Source of the DNA: Amanita rubescens
Taxonomy: Eukaryota; Basidiomycota; Agaricomycetes; Agaricales; Amanitaceae
Direction: 5' to 3'
Length of the DNA stretch: 31,649 nt
NCBI GenBank assembly: GCA_015039365.1
Contig: WION01000576.1
Coordinates: forward strand, 1 to 31,649
Shown here: in pieces, positions 19,926-29,397 of the stretch
How positions within the stretch are numbered: position 1 is the stretch's first letter
How the letters are laid out: every line of letters begins with the position of its first letter
The notes under the pieces: generated by a model
The model's database searches: none
What the model was told of the DNA's origin: nothing
Seen by the model: the letters and a program-made list of their open reading frames with translations, nothing else
Made by a program: the position numbers and the translations under genes

Positions 19926-20750
19926 TCACAACCCCGTTATGAATACTAGTAACAACTGGGTTAGTGATTGTGAGTAATGGACATACCTCGCACTGACATG
20001 CATACCACTCACAATTTCCGGCATCAAGCAGTCTCCATGCTCACCGCCTTCGGTCCCGACACTATAGGTAACACTATATGATGTCCTTCGGGAAAACATG
20101 TTAACACTCACCGGATGCAAATATCAACATTCAGCGAGCCAAAGTCGCTGAATTGAATGCCGTTTAAAGTCCAAGTCGCGACGGTACCCTGACGCAGGTT
20201 CAGAGTACCGGGACTTGCGTTGCTGAAGGGAGCGATCAAAGACGGATCGACAGGATGGCTCAGGCAGGCTCTTTTCGTAGTGCTAACGCTGGCAGTGCCT
20301 GTGACGTGATTATTGGCCCATGGCTCCGAGGTGAATGGATCAACTGCTTCAACTATGGTTTTGTGCCGTATTTGAAGCGGATATTTACGAATTGAGTATT
20401 GGCCTTCAGCGTCGATCCTGCCAATCGAACAACAATCCATCGAGATTAACTCACGGATGGGGGTAGATACGTACAAGACTTTTGTTTTTTCGGGCTATAA
20501 AAATTGTTTAATAAAGCGTTTAGTATTAATCGCTGTTCGAAAGAAATACCGAAATGATGATGGGATGGAAAATTTCAAGTTGGTCCGTGTTGACAATGTC
20601 GCCAGGAGCATCGCTTAGAGTCAAATTTGCATATGTAACCCCAAATGAGATTAAAAAGGCCGATAGGAAGATGAAGAGACGAAATGAAAGAAAGACGTAG
20701 ATGGAAAAGAGGAAGACAGAGAGACGCAAGATGGCGAAAAGACGAGGCAT
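19926..20750 (-). CDS. Unrecognised protein with hydrophobic N-terminus
   Basis: Five exons on the minus strand: 20750-20550, 20494-20475, 20417-20112, 20073-20013, 19955-19926. Total 618 nt, 205 residues, all phases match and no break. Residues 3-41 are almost wholly hydrophobic (LFAILRLSVFLFSIYVF and more), so this is a signal anchor or two short membrane helices rather than a normal signal peptide. The following 160 residues look like an extracytoplasmic beta-rich domain, with SVSTTKRACLSHPVDPS, a LRQGTVATWTLNGIQF strand pair and CxxxxC-like cysteines near the end. The final short exon adds LLLVFITGL. I do not recognise the family. It is likely secreted or membrane-tethered. Its promoter region is shared with the CCCH gene. 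Confidence 0.5.
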
Positions 20751-21369
20751 AGAGTGCGGGTGCCCTAACCCAACTTACCAGAAGCTTTGTACCATTGTGA
20801 GGCACGATGTATTTTTGACTTCTTCTATAGATAAGGGAGATACCGCGTTGCGAAGACCAATATTAGTAAAGAAACCGTTCAAGACTGCCAGCGATTTTGC
20901 GCTACCTTTAATTTAGAGCATCAAACTGCCAAAGCCAGTAGTTAACTGTGCGGCGTGCCTGCCAGTTGCAGGTTTCATACATAAGAAACGAAAAGGGTAA
21001 AATACATACACGTGGCGTTGCCCTGTATGAGGAGCTCAAGGTGGCGGCCATCTGCATCAGGGAATAGACTGGAATAGGCCCAGAACTCCTTCTTTGGCTT
21101 GGCACCAGCGGTGGCGCGTGCGGCGTCTGTCACGGTTAGGTGACGGCCACGTGGCCATGTGACTCAGGTTCGCGGTAGCGTCACCGTGACTCCGCCTCCG
21201 GACCCAATCCATCATACTGGAAGTTAACTACGCGAGGACGATATGCTCGATATAGCATGTCCACTGGAAAACAGATGACGCGCTGGTTAAATATGCTGCG
21301 CACGCCACTTTCTTATCCGTACACTCTCCTAGGTGATACCTTCAACTTCCTGGCGCATAATCGAGTATA
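20751..21369. promoter_or_regulatory. Divergent promoter region with palindromic E-box and AP-1/Gcn4-type site
   Basis: Between two divergently read genes. GGCCACGTGGCC (21145-21156) is a perfect 12-bp palindrome centred on CACGTG, the bHLH E-box core. TGACTCA (21160-21166), the Gcn4/AP-1 core, starts four bases later. GTCACGGT (21129-21136) and ACCGTGAC (21181-21188) form a wider inverted pair around both. Function is inferred from known core motifs only. Confidence 0.5.
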
Positions 21370-22564
21370 ATGACTGTCAAGATGGACAATGCCTCGTCGC
21401 CACTGCGACGCATGCACCCTGGTGGCGCGGATCGGGTATGTCTTGAAATTATTATTTTGAATTTATTTTTACTCGTCTGCTTTGGCATTCTGTGTCCGTT
21501 ATTGTGTCGCCTTGGACTTTAGCCTTACAGGGCGAGTAGTATTTCTATATATGCGGACGTCCTGCCTCGCATGATGGAATTGTTAGGGGAAGCCAAGGTT
21601 TGTAATAAGATTCAAGAGCTAGTTAAATAACTAATTCATGTCAAGTGCCATCGTACCCGAGCTACGATATCGGAAGTTTGTATCAACCATATTCGAGGAA
21701 AGTGCCAGCGGGCTGGAAGCTGTTCTCGCATACATCCCGTCGACAAGACTCAATTTCTCAAGATTCTCCGCGAGCGCGCGAAGAATAGTCAAAGACAGAG
21801 ACAGAAGACTTCACAGGAACCTGTTCCATTAATCCAGAATAGCGATGTTCCGCTTTTTGAAAGCTCTGTTGAACATACTGTCAGCCTGGCGAAATTCTCT
21901 CAGAGCATAACTGGGAGTATCACTGACCAAGAGTCGCGCATTGAAGACTCCGAAGTGCGTATCTCTCGTAATCGGACCTTCCGCGATCGGCTGAAGATAG
22001 TCTACCCCTAAGTTAAAAGAAACTATATCCGGTGGTTCATGGGATTCCGAAACGGGATGCTGGGTCATGCCTTGCAATCTGGAGAGCTGGACGTGCGAGC
22101 CATCCTCCCACCGTTTTCAAGGCATAAGTAGAGGGTCGATTTCAGAGGGATGGTGGCTTGAGGATGCGGGCCGGCTAGAGAAAGAATCGACCGTAAGTCC
22201 TTAATATCTTAATATAGAGGCCTATTCACCCCAGTTTCTGTTGCCCATCCAGTCCTTCCAGAAGTGTGTAAAGTGGCTTCAGAAAGTACGGGAAAGCTGC
22301 GAGGTTCGAAGAGCAGGCTTTTAATCTTGCGGGAGAAGACTGATTTACGACTATAGGAAAGCAGTCCGATGATCGGTGTAGAGAAGGGTCGCCACGGTCC
22401 TCCTTGCCATCCTGTCCGATGTCGACTGTGGATCGGAGGTAAATGCGACCGAGGAAGTGCATGTGAATATCCTAGGGAAATGTCGAATACGAGGTTAGTC
22501 GTCGTCCCTCTCTTCCGATATCTTCTTACTCCATGTTCACTACAGGGTGCCCGGACTCGCGTAG
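21370..22564 (+). CDS. CCCH-type zinc-finger protein
   Basis: Seven exons: 21370-21435, 21523-21597, 21646-21954, 22001-22192, 22220-22303, 22357-22493, 22546-22564, giving 882 nt and 293 residues with no stop. Exon 3 encodes VCINHIRGKCQRAGSCSRIH, a clear Cx7Cx5Cx3H finger. Exon 6 has a second, imperfect one, RCRLWIGGKCDRGSACEYPR, in which the last His is Arg. CCCH fingers usually bind single-stranded RNA, so a role in mRNA processing or decay is likely; the target is unknown. Basic Gln/Arg-rich sequence follows finger one (RAKNSQRQRQKTSQ). The intron at 22193-22219 would be only 27 nt, too short for comfort. An alternative is donor 22127 to acceptor 22217, which also keeps the frame. Without further splicing the protein would stop at 22204 with one finger. 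Confidence 0.58.
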
Positions 22565-23232
22565 TCTGATGTGAGGCGGTCTTGAAGATAATATGGTTAC
22601 GTTCTGCTTTAACTATGCGCGTCAATTCGTTGTCACGGATACAAATATATGTGAAATATATGTGCTGTGAACATTGTTAGCGGCTTACAACATCGTTAAC
22701 GTTTTCAGCATTCGAAACATACTGTGGTGCGGCGGATGGCCGCTCGGTTGTCTGCCACAGTGTTAGGGGGTTACACTTTTCATTCAGGGACGAGTCCAGT
22801 TGTGCCTTACCCTCTCGCGATTTCCCATGAAACACGGCTTGTCAGAATGCTGGGATGTGGAGCGCATGTAAGGTGGCGTATTGGTCCCTTCCGTCAACCA
22901 CGCGCGTTCAGCATTTGTTTGTACATGCGTGCCAGGTTGATCGCATCATGGAAGCGACGGGCACTTTTGCAAAGTTCAACGTTCTGCGAGTTTGCGACGC
23001 TTCGCTCAACTTCAACCTCGGGAGTAGGAATCCCACTCGCATATTGCATGGATCCAATACTACATACCCGCTTGAAATGTCAGCGATGATATTATACTCC
23101 TAAGGGATGAATTATAAATCAGGCTTAGGAGGTGCGGCTCTTTCTCTACCCGCTGCACAGCGCATCTGAGACACACCAATGACCTATTTAACAGCTTGCG
23201 GCGACGAACCTTAGGCTCCTGAAGAAGACATA
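22565..23232. other. Intergenic region, no supported gene
   Basis: Between the CCCH gene and the FAD oxidase, both on the plus strand. Open frames of 80-120 codons at 22724-23103 overlap each other in different frames and show no domain. They could be a decayed exon, but nothing supports a product. Confidence 0.4.
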
Positions 23233-25132
23233 ATGTATCTTCGTAATCTGTGGATTCTAGCGCTTTCTCTACAACTCGCTCATGGAAAAGTGATTCAAGA
23301 GAGGGAGCAAAATGTCGACTACTCAAAAGTCTGCAAACAAATCTCAAAATCTGTCTCATCCGCTAGTCGCGTTTATTACGCCAGTAAGCGAGAAAATAGA
23401 TTCGTTTGTGGCCCTTCTCATCCGGCGGGTAGGTAGCGCACAGTACACGAAAGACATCACATCCTGGTCACTCACCAACGTGGTGCATGCGGCATGTACA
23501 GTCGAACCAAGTACATCCAAGGACGTTGCTAAGATTGTGAGCATCTTCCTCATCCCCTCGCGCCGGTGTCACCTTGATAATTAAGCGAACATTTTAGCTC
23601 AAAATTTTGGGATCCACGAAGACACCATTTGCGGTGCGCTTTTAGAATTCTACCGAATAACCTGTCTTAATGTTTTCTTAGGTTAAGGGTGGAGGTCATT
23701 CGGCAAATCCAGGGTTTAGCTCGACCAAAGGCGTCCTCATTTCAATGCGCCGGTTCTCGAAAATCAAGTACAACGCGAAGTCAAAGACGGTCGCCATTGG
23801 AGCTGGGCTCATCTGGGACGATGTTTACGAGGCGCTGATGCCCCATAACGTCAGCGTCCTTGGCGGACGAGTTTCTGGTGTGGGTGTGGCTGGTTTCCTT
23901 CTCGGTGGAGGTTCGCTACACCACCCCGTCTTACCCCTAAAATCCAACGAGCCATCTTTCCAGGATATTCATTTAAAAGTAACCAGCACGGACTAGGGTT
24001 TGACACGGTTACTGCCTACAAACTTGTCATCCCAACAGGCGATATCATAATCGTCTCGAAAAACTCGAATTCTGAGCTTATGTTCGGCTTGAAGGGCGGG
24101 CTCAACAACTTTGTGAGTTAATGCGCGGAGTGATAAGAGATTGGTGTTGACAATGTTTTTCAGGGAATCGTGACCGAGTTCACTATGAAAACATTCCCTC
24201 AAACGGACGTATGGGGCGGTATACTTGTCTACAGCCAAGCAGCCCTGCCAGACCTCAGATCCGCCATCCCTACCTTTAACACGCAAGTCAATGACCCGAA
24301 AGCAAGCATTTTGACTACCTTGAACTTCGTGGGAAGTGAGGTATGACCACTAATATGTAATTTTGAAACGATGCTTACTGGAAGCCGCATCAGTTCATCG
24401 TTGTACAGATACTGTTCTACGACGCACCGAGCCCTCCAACTGGAATGTTCGACAAATTCATGAATATTCAGGCTCTTCAAGCAAATATCTCTCAAAGGAG
24501 TCTACTATCTTTGATTCGATCGATTCCTGCAAATGCAACGGTTGGCAAACGGTAGGTCGACGAAATATCCTACTGTGCCTGATCATCATCCTCATTTCAC
24601 AACGGCAGAAATCTCTTCTGTACTACTCCAATCCTAGAGTATACTCCAACTGTAATCGACGCTATCGTAAACGAAACAATGGTAATTGATTATGATATTA
24701 TTAGCCGCATTGTGGCTAACTTACGATAAAGTTCTGGGGTCAAACTCTGGCACGCAAATCGGCTGTGGTCGTCTCATACGATATCGAACCATTCACCCAG
24801 GCCATCCTAAGTCACAATACGACGCCCACAGCGTACCCGGCAGACCGTTCCGTAGTCATGTCTCCATTTAATATCAATTATGCATGGGCATCTCCGGAGT
24901 TTGACACCGACTTTTATGCCGCCGCAGGGCAGAGCAAAGTCAGCTCTCCAAAGCGCGTTGTCGCTAAATGGCCAATCAATGGCTAATGGAGCATCAGCTT
25001 ATCCGAACTACGCCTTGTTCGGCACCCCGCTGAATCAGATGTACGGTGCCAACGTCCGGCATGTTGAAGGCGCTCAAAAAGAAGGTGGATCCAGACAATG
25101 TGATGGGCCTTGCTGGAGGATTCAAGTTCTGA
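23233..25132 (+). pseudogene. Secreted FAD-linked oxidase (berberine-bridge type), two +1 breaks
   Basis: Nine exons: 23233-23383, 23433-23536, 23598-23633, 23682-23910, 23964-24112, 24164-24340, 24394-24551, 24609-24681, 24732-25132. The protein starts with a signal peptide (MYLRNLWILALSLQLAHG). FAD_binding_4 features: VKGGGHSANPGFSS (the His that carries FAD covalently), IGAGLIWDDVYEAL, GRVSGVGVAGFLLGGGYSF, FGLKGGLNNFGIVTEF. The C-terminus has YPNYALFGTPL and VDPDNVMGLAGGFKF, typical of the fungal family. Such enzymes oxidise sugars or secondary metabolites outside the cell or in the secretory path. The frame is intact for seven exons and most of the ninth, then shifts +1 near 24930 and again near 25056. 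Removing two bases gives 1,476 nt (491 residues). Broken only in the last 70 codons. Confidence 0.8.
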
Positions 25133-25675
25133 GTCGGATCTTGTGCTCTAGATTAGGAATTTGTGTGAAAGAGTGGAGCTGGAGTGGAATAATGTTCGTC
25201 CCGACCGTATGACCATAACGTTACACTTTAGCTTGCTTCTCAAACACCGATACTGCTATGCTGGACCCGTTGGGCGATATTAAAAAGCTATACACGTAAG
25301 GTCCGTAATTGCACCTGTGGAAAATTTCATCCATCTCTATGATGGAAACCTCACTATAGACCCTCAAAGTCCGTTAATTTAACAGCGTCAAACAAGGTTC
25401 AAAGTTTACACCAACCTATGATAGCGTAAATGAGGCATCGCTTTCCGCGATAGTTCATCACCGCTGAATGCGAAAATTCCGTAAATGTTCGTCACTACGC
25501 CTAGAAGCTGTCCACGTCCGGAAGTATGTGAATGCAATGACATTTGGAAAATTATGAACAAACACTAATAAGAATAGCACGTTCTTGCAGATATAAAATA
25601 GAGTGCGCTGGGTAAGAGCCTCCTCAGGCTGGCCCTCTAAACCATTCTTTCAAATTCTCATCCTCTCAGACCACA
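25133..25675. promoter_or_regulatory. Intergenic region with TATA box
   Basis: No gene seen. TATAAAA at 25592-25598 lies 78 bp before the start codon at 25676 and is followed by a pyrimidine-rich leader (tctttcaaattctcatcctctcag), a common fungal initiation context. The rest is featureless. Confidence 0.45.
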
Positions 25676-26343
25676 ATGCGCTTTTCAATCATAGCCGTCT
25701 TCTTTCTTTTCCTATGCACCATACTCGCATCACCGGTCACCAAAGGTTGTGATACAAAAGGTGCTTCGGGATCGCTGCATCGCCGGGGCTGCCTTCGCTC
25801 CGATGACAGGAACAAGAACCGTCTTTTCATCACGCTCCGTACCGTCCGGAAAGACAAGGATTCCATTGGAGCTTACTTCTTGCTCCCAAGGTGGAGAGCC
25901 AGAATTTGGAAGACAGAGACTCCCACTTCTTCCACGCCGTGAACAACCTCACACCCGGCATGCAGCTCGCTGACGGAGAAACGCCACCCTGGCGGTATGA
26001 CCAGCGACCGGGGAACGTGATGAGGAGCCCCACCATGACAGCGCGGATTCTTGTTGCCAAGCTATCCAGTGCCGTGCCATTTGCGCAGCAAGTACAACAT
26101 ATTGATCAAATTTTAAGCACTGTTCCGATAGTGCAGAACGATGCCAGTTGGACGTGCAGAGTGTGGGCCGAGCATGGGTTGGCAGCGTTAAGGGCCACGG
26201 GTGGTGATTTTAGTTCGATTCCGGATTTGACGGCGGGTGGGGCCTTGGAGATTCAGATAATAGATTTTGCAGAACAGGGCAAGGCAACCATTTTGAGGAC
26301 GGGAAGGAGGTTCGGGCACCTAAACGAGCTTCCCTCAGCTTGA
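25676..26343 (+). pseudogene. Small secreted protein of a fungal family, one frame break
   Basis: Starts with a signal peptide (MRFSIIAVFFLFLCTILASP) right after a good TATA box and leader. The first frame reads to NRLFITLRTVRKDKDSIGAY. The frame must then shift by -1 near 25890 to continue as SHFFHAVNNL, TPPWRYDQRPGNVMRSPTM, AKLSSAVPFAQQ, STVPIVQND, WTCRVWAEHG and a C-terminus ending ELPSA. This order (HAVN, PPWRYD, RSPTM, TVPIVQ, TCRVW) resembles a family common in Agaricomycetes that, as far as I know, has no assigned function. With the break, only about the first 70 residues would match the family. The break may be real decay or a missing base. No intron with proper ends explains it. Confidence 0.55.
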
Positions 26344-27016
26344 CTTGAGGGTTCGTCAATAACTTAGAGCACATCTAATTTTGTACCATTACATGTTTGC
26401 GATTAATATAGTCGTTTTATTAATGTAATTGTTATGTCTTTTATATGTGAGGAGAGGATTAAAGATACCATCTAACTGGCGACATTTGTCACTGGAAGAG
26501 CCGCGTATCGGATCGTGACTGAGATACGATTGCTCGGTGGCTGTTATCGTTCGCGTCGGATCACTAGTACTATTATAGTACAATTTCATATTCCACTGAT
26601 TATCTTTTCGTAAGAGAAACTTTGGTCTACCGATCAAAGTGGTCGATTGGGAGGTGTGTCGCGCTTTATATAGGAGCCAGAACTGCCATGAGTGAGTGCC
26701 ACACGATGAAGTCCCCAACAACACCGCCTGTATCTTCGTGATCGCACAGTGTTGGTCTATATAATTATCAGATGAAGACAATAAGACTGATATTGATAAA
26801 GCTGATGTTGTCGTCCCTGCACGTCGCAGTGACGGTAGATCTGGATGGCGACAAAGTTGATGTAAAGTTCGACGCCGATCTCGATCTCGATCCCGTTGGT
26901 ACTGTCAATGTTGTTGTCGTATCTGAAGTACAAGTCGAAGAAGTTGCGTCGAAGTTGTTGAAAGTGGAGTGTGACGCGCGTTACGCGTGACGATATGAAC
27001 GCAGACTCGTGGCACG
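26344..27016. other. Intergenic region, no supported gene
   Basis: AT-rich, then a stretch with GATCTCGATCTCGATC near 26878. A 72-codon plus-strand frame at 26772-26990 is Val/Asp-rich because of that repeat and is not convincing as a gene. Confidence 0.4.
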
Positions 27017-27622
27017 ATGCACGCCAGCCTTAAACTTTCCCTCATCGTCGGGAGTGTTTTGGTTCTCTATGCCATTTGTACTCACATCTTCCTCTTAAAT
27101 CCTCTACCAAGTTTCGAATACTTTGATTTCAGACCACAATTTACGACCACGATGACTCAGGCTCACCTCAAGGGCTGGCACGCTCGCGCATTGACACATC
27201 CATCCCCGAATCCATACACATTCGTGCCTCGCCGCGAAAACGTCAAAATCGCACTGATTGAGGAATAGCCCCCTCGAACACGAAGGGCTTCTCCCTTGCT
27301 ATATTTGCCGAAGACGACGCCTACATCGTCGTAGACGCAATGGGTCCGGGTCTTGAACCTCCCATCGACGTCTCCCGATATCAAGGACCTCCTCGACCTC
27401 GGCCATCAGACGCTTAACCTGCCGATCGCCAACACGTTCCGTAACATATGGATGGTCAAGCGACAGATGACGTCACAGCCAATTGACAGGTTTTTCTACT
27501 TTTCTGAGACGGAGAAGAGACAGACCAGCGTGTCTGGGTATTCCCCGACCCATACAGAGTTAGCAAGGCCAGTTGAACACTATACGCATCTTCCGCCCGT
27601 GTTGCAAGAGTTATTTGTTTAG
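27017..27622 (+). pseudogene. Single-pass membrane protein, two frame breaks
   Basis: Not recognised. The N-terminus holds one strong membrane helix (LSLIVGSVLVLYAICTHIFLL) after a short basic start, a type II topology. After KIALIEE the frame shifts by -1 near 27267 and continues IAPSNTKGFSLAIFAEDDAY and IVVDAMGPGLEPPID. It then shifts +1 near 27372 into SPDIKDLLDLGHQTLNL, ending LPPVLQELFV. The two shifts cancel, so the three pieces look like one protein of about 200 residues. The joined pieces have similar composition and no stop inside. Glycosyltransferase-like placement (Golgi) would be a guess only. Confidence 0.4.
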
Positions 27623-28532
27623 TCTTAGAGGCGAGGGAGGGTTATCAGCCAGGCCGAGATGGAGGGAACGCTGATAATGAAGTTATTTCAAAGGTGATGG
27701 CAGTTTTGGGTGATCTCTGAGCGTATTACTCGTGTATGTTTGCATTTTTTGGCTTTCGATTCTTGATATCATGTTATGTAGATGCCGTTGTTTTGTGTCA
27801 TTATATCATTGTGCTTGTTACTTTTGAAGATAACGCCAACTGGTACCGTCAACGCACAGTGTTCACTCTTTTGTTGCTAGGCTCGCTACTCACAGAACCT
27901 TCAGATCCCATGTATCCTATTGCTCTAGTTTGCTATTGTGAGAACTTAGAATATGCTACATTGCTAAATTCAGGGCGACACGGTTCGACATGTGGCGGCG
28001 GAAACTAAATATCACCAACTAATAGACAACAGTATTGGATAGTGTTGATGTTATGGCATCCAAGAAACACACAAGAAGCGTATCATAAACTACGGGGAAG
28101 TTTCAACGTCGGTGTTACTATAGACAGTCACCGTCGTGGCATCCAACAAATGAACAAGAAACGTACCATAAACGACAGAGAAGATTCAATATAAATTATA
28201 ATTGCTACACCAAAAACGTACAAGGTCAGGATTCAGAACAAGGTATATTACTAGATTGTTTGCGCAGGTTGAGAAGTAAAACTAACTTGGGAGGTGTTCT
28301 GCCACAAATTTCACAGTTCTTGCCTGGCAGCGGTTGCACCCAAGAACGGTCCAGGATGGCTATGTTCGTGCAAACCCCTGAGTTCAAGTCTCTAGCCCCG
28401 CAATACGCCGAACGAGGTCTAAGAATGCTACCATCGATACTACAACGGCTGACGCCCTCGGATGTACTACACAGAAGACAAGCGCATATACCCTCATCCA
28501 TTGCCATTTCAACTTCCTTAACAACATCCTCA
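27623..28532. other. Intergenic region with a 53-bp duplicated segment
   Basis: No supported gene. It contains an imperfect direct repeat (see 28052-28187). Small frames on both strands, including a Cys-containing minus-strand frame at 28226-28666, overlap the end of the repeat-protein gene in another frame and are not called. Confidence 0.4.
28052..28187. repeat. Imperfect 53-bp direct repeat, 83-bp period
   Basis: 28052-28104 and 28135-28187 share tggcatccaa, the core cataaac and a final ttcaa, with scattered substitutions and no indel. Flanking tagaca words suggest the duplicated unit is somewhat longer. Origin unknown. Confidence 0.7.
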
Positions 28533-29142
28533 TCACTCTGCTCTGATGGCACAACCGAGGAAGTCAAGAATCTGTTGCCGCCTAATAATGACTGTAGGAG
28601 CAGGGAATGCAGGGAGCGCGGGGAGTCCAAGCACCTCCGCAAGTGCAATGCAATCGGCAACTGCAAAATGTCAAATTAACTTTACGGCTTCGCAGATCAT
28701 CACTTACCGGTGAGCGTTAACAACGCATCCTTGGTTACCGGGAGCCCTGCAACATCTCCCACCCCTGACGGGTAGACGAGAGGTGCATCATAGATGCGGT
28801 GGCATTGTGAAGCAGTATCGGCAGCCGCTGTTGGCTGGACGAAGATGAATTATTGACCATCAGACTTGGAAAAAATCACCTTTCTAGCAAATTGTCGAGG
28901 CGTTGAATAACGGCATTGTGTCGCTCCGCCTCCTGGGCGAGCGCGGCGTTGTGTTTCTCCGCCTGCTGGGCGAAGCGCGGCGTTGTGTTGCTCCGCCTGC
29001 TGGGCGAGTGCGGCAGCGTGTTGCTGGGTTTGCTGGGCAAACCCTTGTTGAAAATTCGCGGGATGCATATTCGAATCAATCTAATTTGTTCGGATGCGGC
29101 GATAAGATGTTGACCAAGAAGTTGAAAGTTGGGCTGGGCCAT
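28533..29142 (-). pseudogene. Gln/Ala-rich repeat (coiled-coil) protein
   Basis: Starts MAQPNFQLLGQHLIAASEQ. A heptad-like region follows, built from about three 33-bp units encoding AQQAEQHNAAL, AQQAEKHNAAL and AQEAERHNAVI, ending in IQRLDNLLE. The units sit in two reading frames: the frame changes by -1 near 29075 and back by +1 near 28985, where CTTCGCCC replaces CTCGCCC. An intron (donor near 28880, CAG acceptor near 28830) leads to IYDAPLVYPSGVGDVAGLP, then, after a second intron, to VADCIALAEVLGLPALPAFP and RRQQILDFLGCAIRAE, stop at 28533. The exon 1-2 phase does not match, so another indel is present. The architecture (repeat coiled coil plus a short conserved tail) is seen in uncharacterised basidiomycete proteins; I cannot name a function. 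Confidence 0.42.
28884..29000 (-). repeat. 33-bp tandem repeat coding for AQQAExHNAAL
   Basis: Three successive units on the minus strand of GCCCAGCAGGCGGAG followed by a variable codon and CACAACGCCGCGCT. The first junction has an extra T compared with the second, which changes the frame. The third unit is the most diverged. Confidence 0.75.
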
Positions 29143-29397
29143 GAAAACGACGGTGGATTAAGAGGGCGTCGAGTGGTGTCGCGTGAATCAAGTGAACGCT
29201 ATATATGCACGTATCACGTGGCTCGGCAACTTCCGGCATTTGAACGAGACGCCGATTCCCCGTGTCCACCCACTGTTCTACTGGATGACTAAATGACAAT
29301 TATGCACTTTGGTATAGATGTGGATCTGAAGCAAGGTTGGTGCTGACGCAGGCGGCGGTTTACCTTGAGTGAACATTATGTACGACGAGTCGCTTTG
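29143..29397. promoter_or_regulatory. Divergent region between repeat protein and UBA3 copy
   Basis: A 255-bp spacer between two opposite start codons. GTATCACGTGGCTCG at 29211-29225 contains an ATCACGTG E-box-like core. No TATA box is obvious. Confidence 0.35.

Noticed and set aside
22302..22315. tRNA-like B box (GGTTCGAA)
   Set aside because: No matching A box, acceptor stem or anticodon arm within reach; it lies in an intron of the CCCH gene.
22209..22625. Minus-strand frame of 138 codons
   Set aside because: Antisense to the last exons of the CCCH gene; no domain.
27736..28008. Plus-strand frame with hydrophobic start
   Set aside because: AT-rich, hydrophobic only because of T-rich codons; no family resemblance and no promoter context.
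28226..28666. Cys-containing minus-strand frame that could look like a small secreted protein
   Set aside because: Begins inside the repeat-protein gene in another frame; the alternative frame (VADCIALAEVLGLPALPAFP) fits the splice sites better, and there is no signal peptide.
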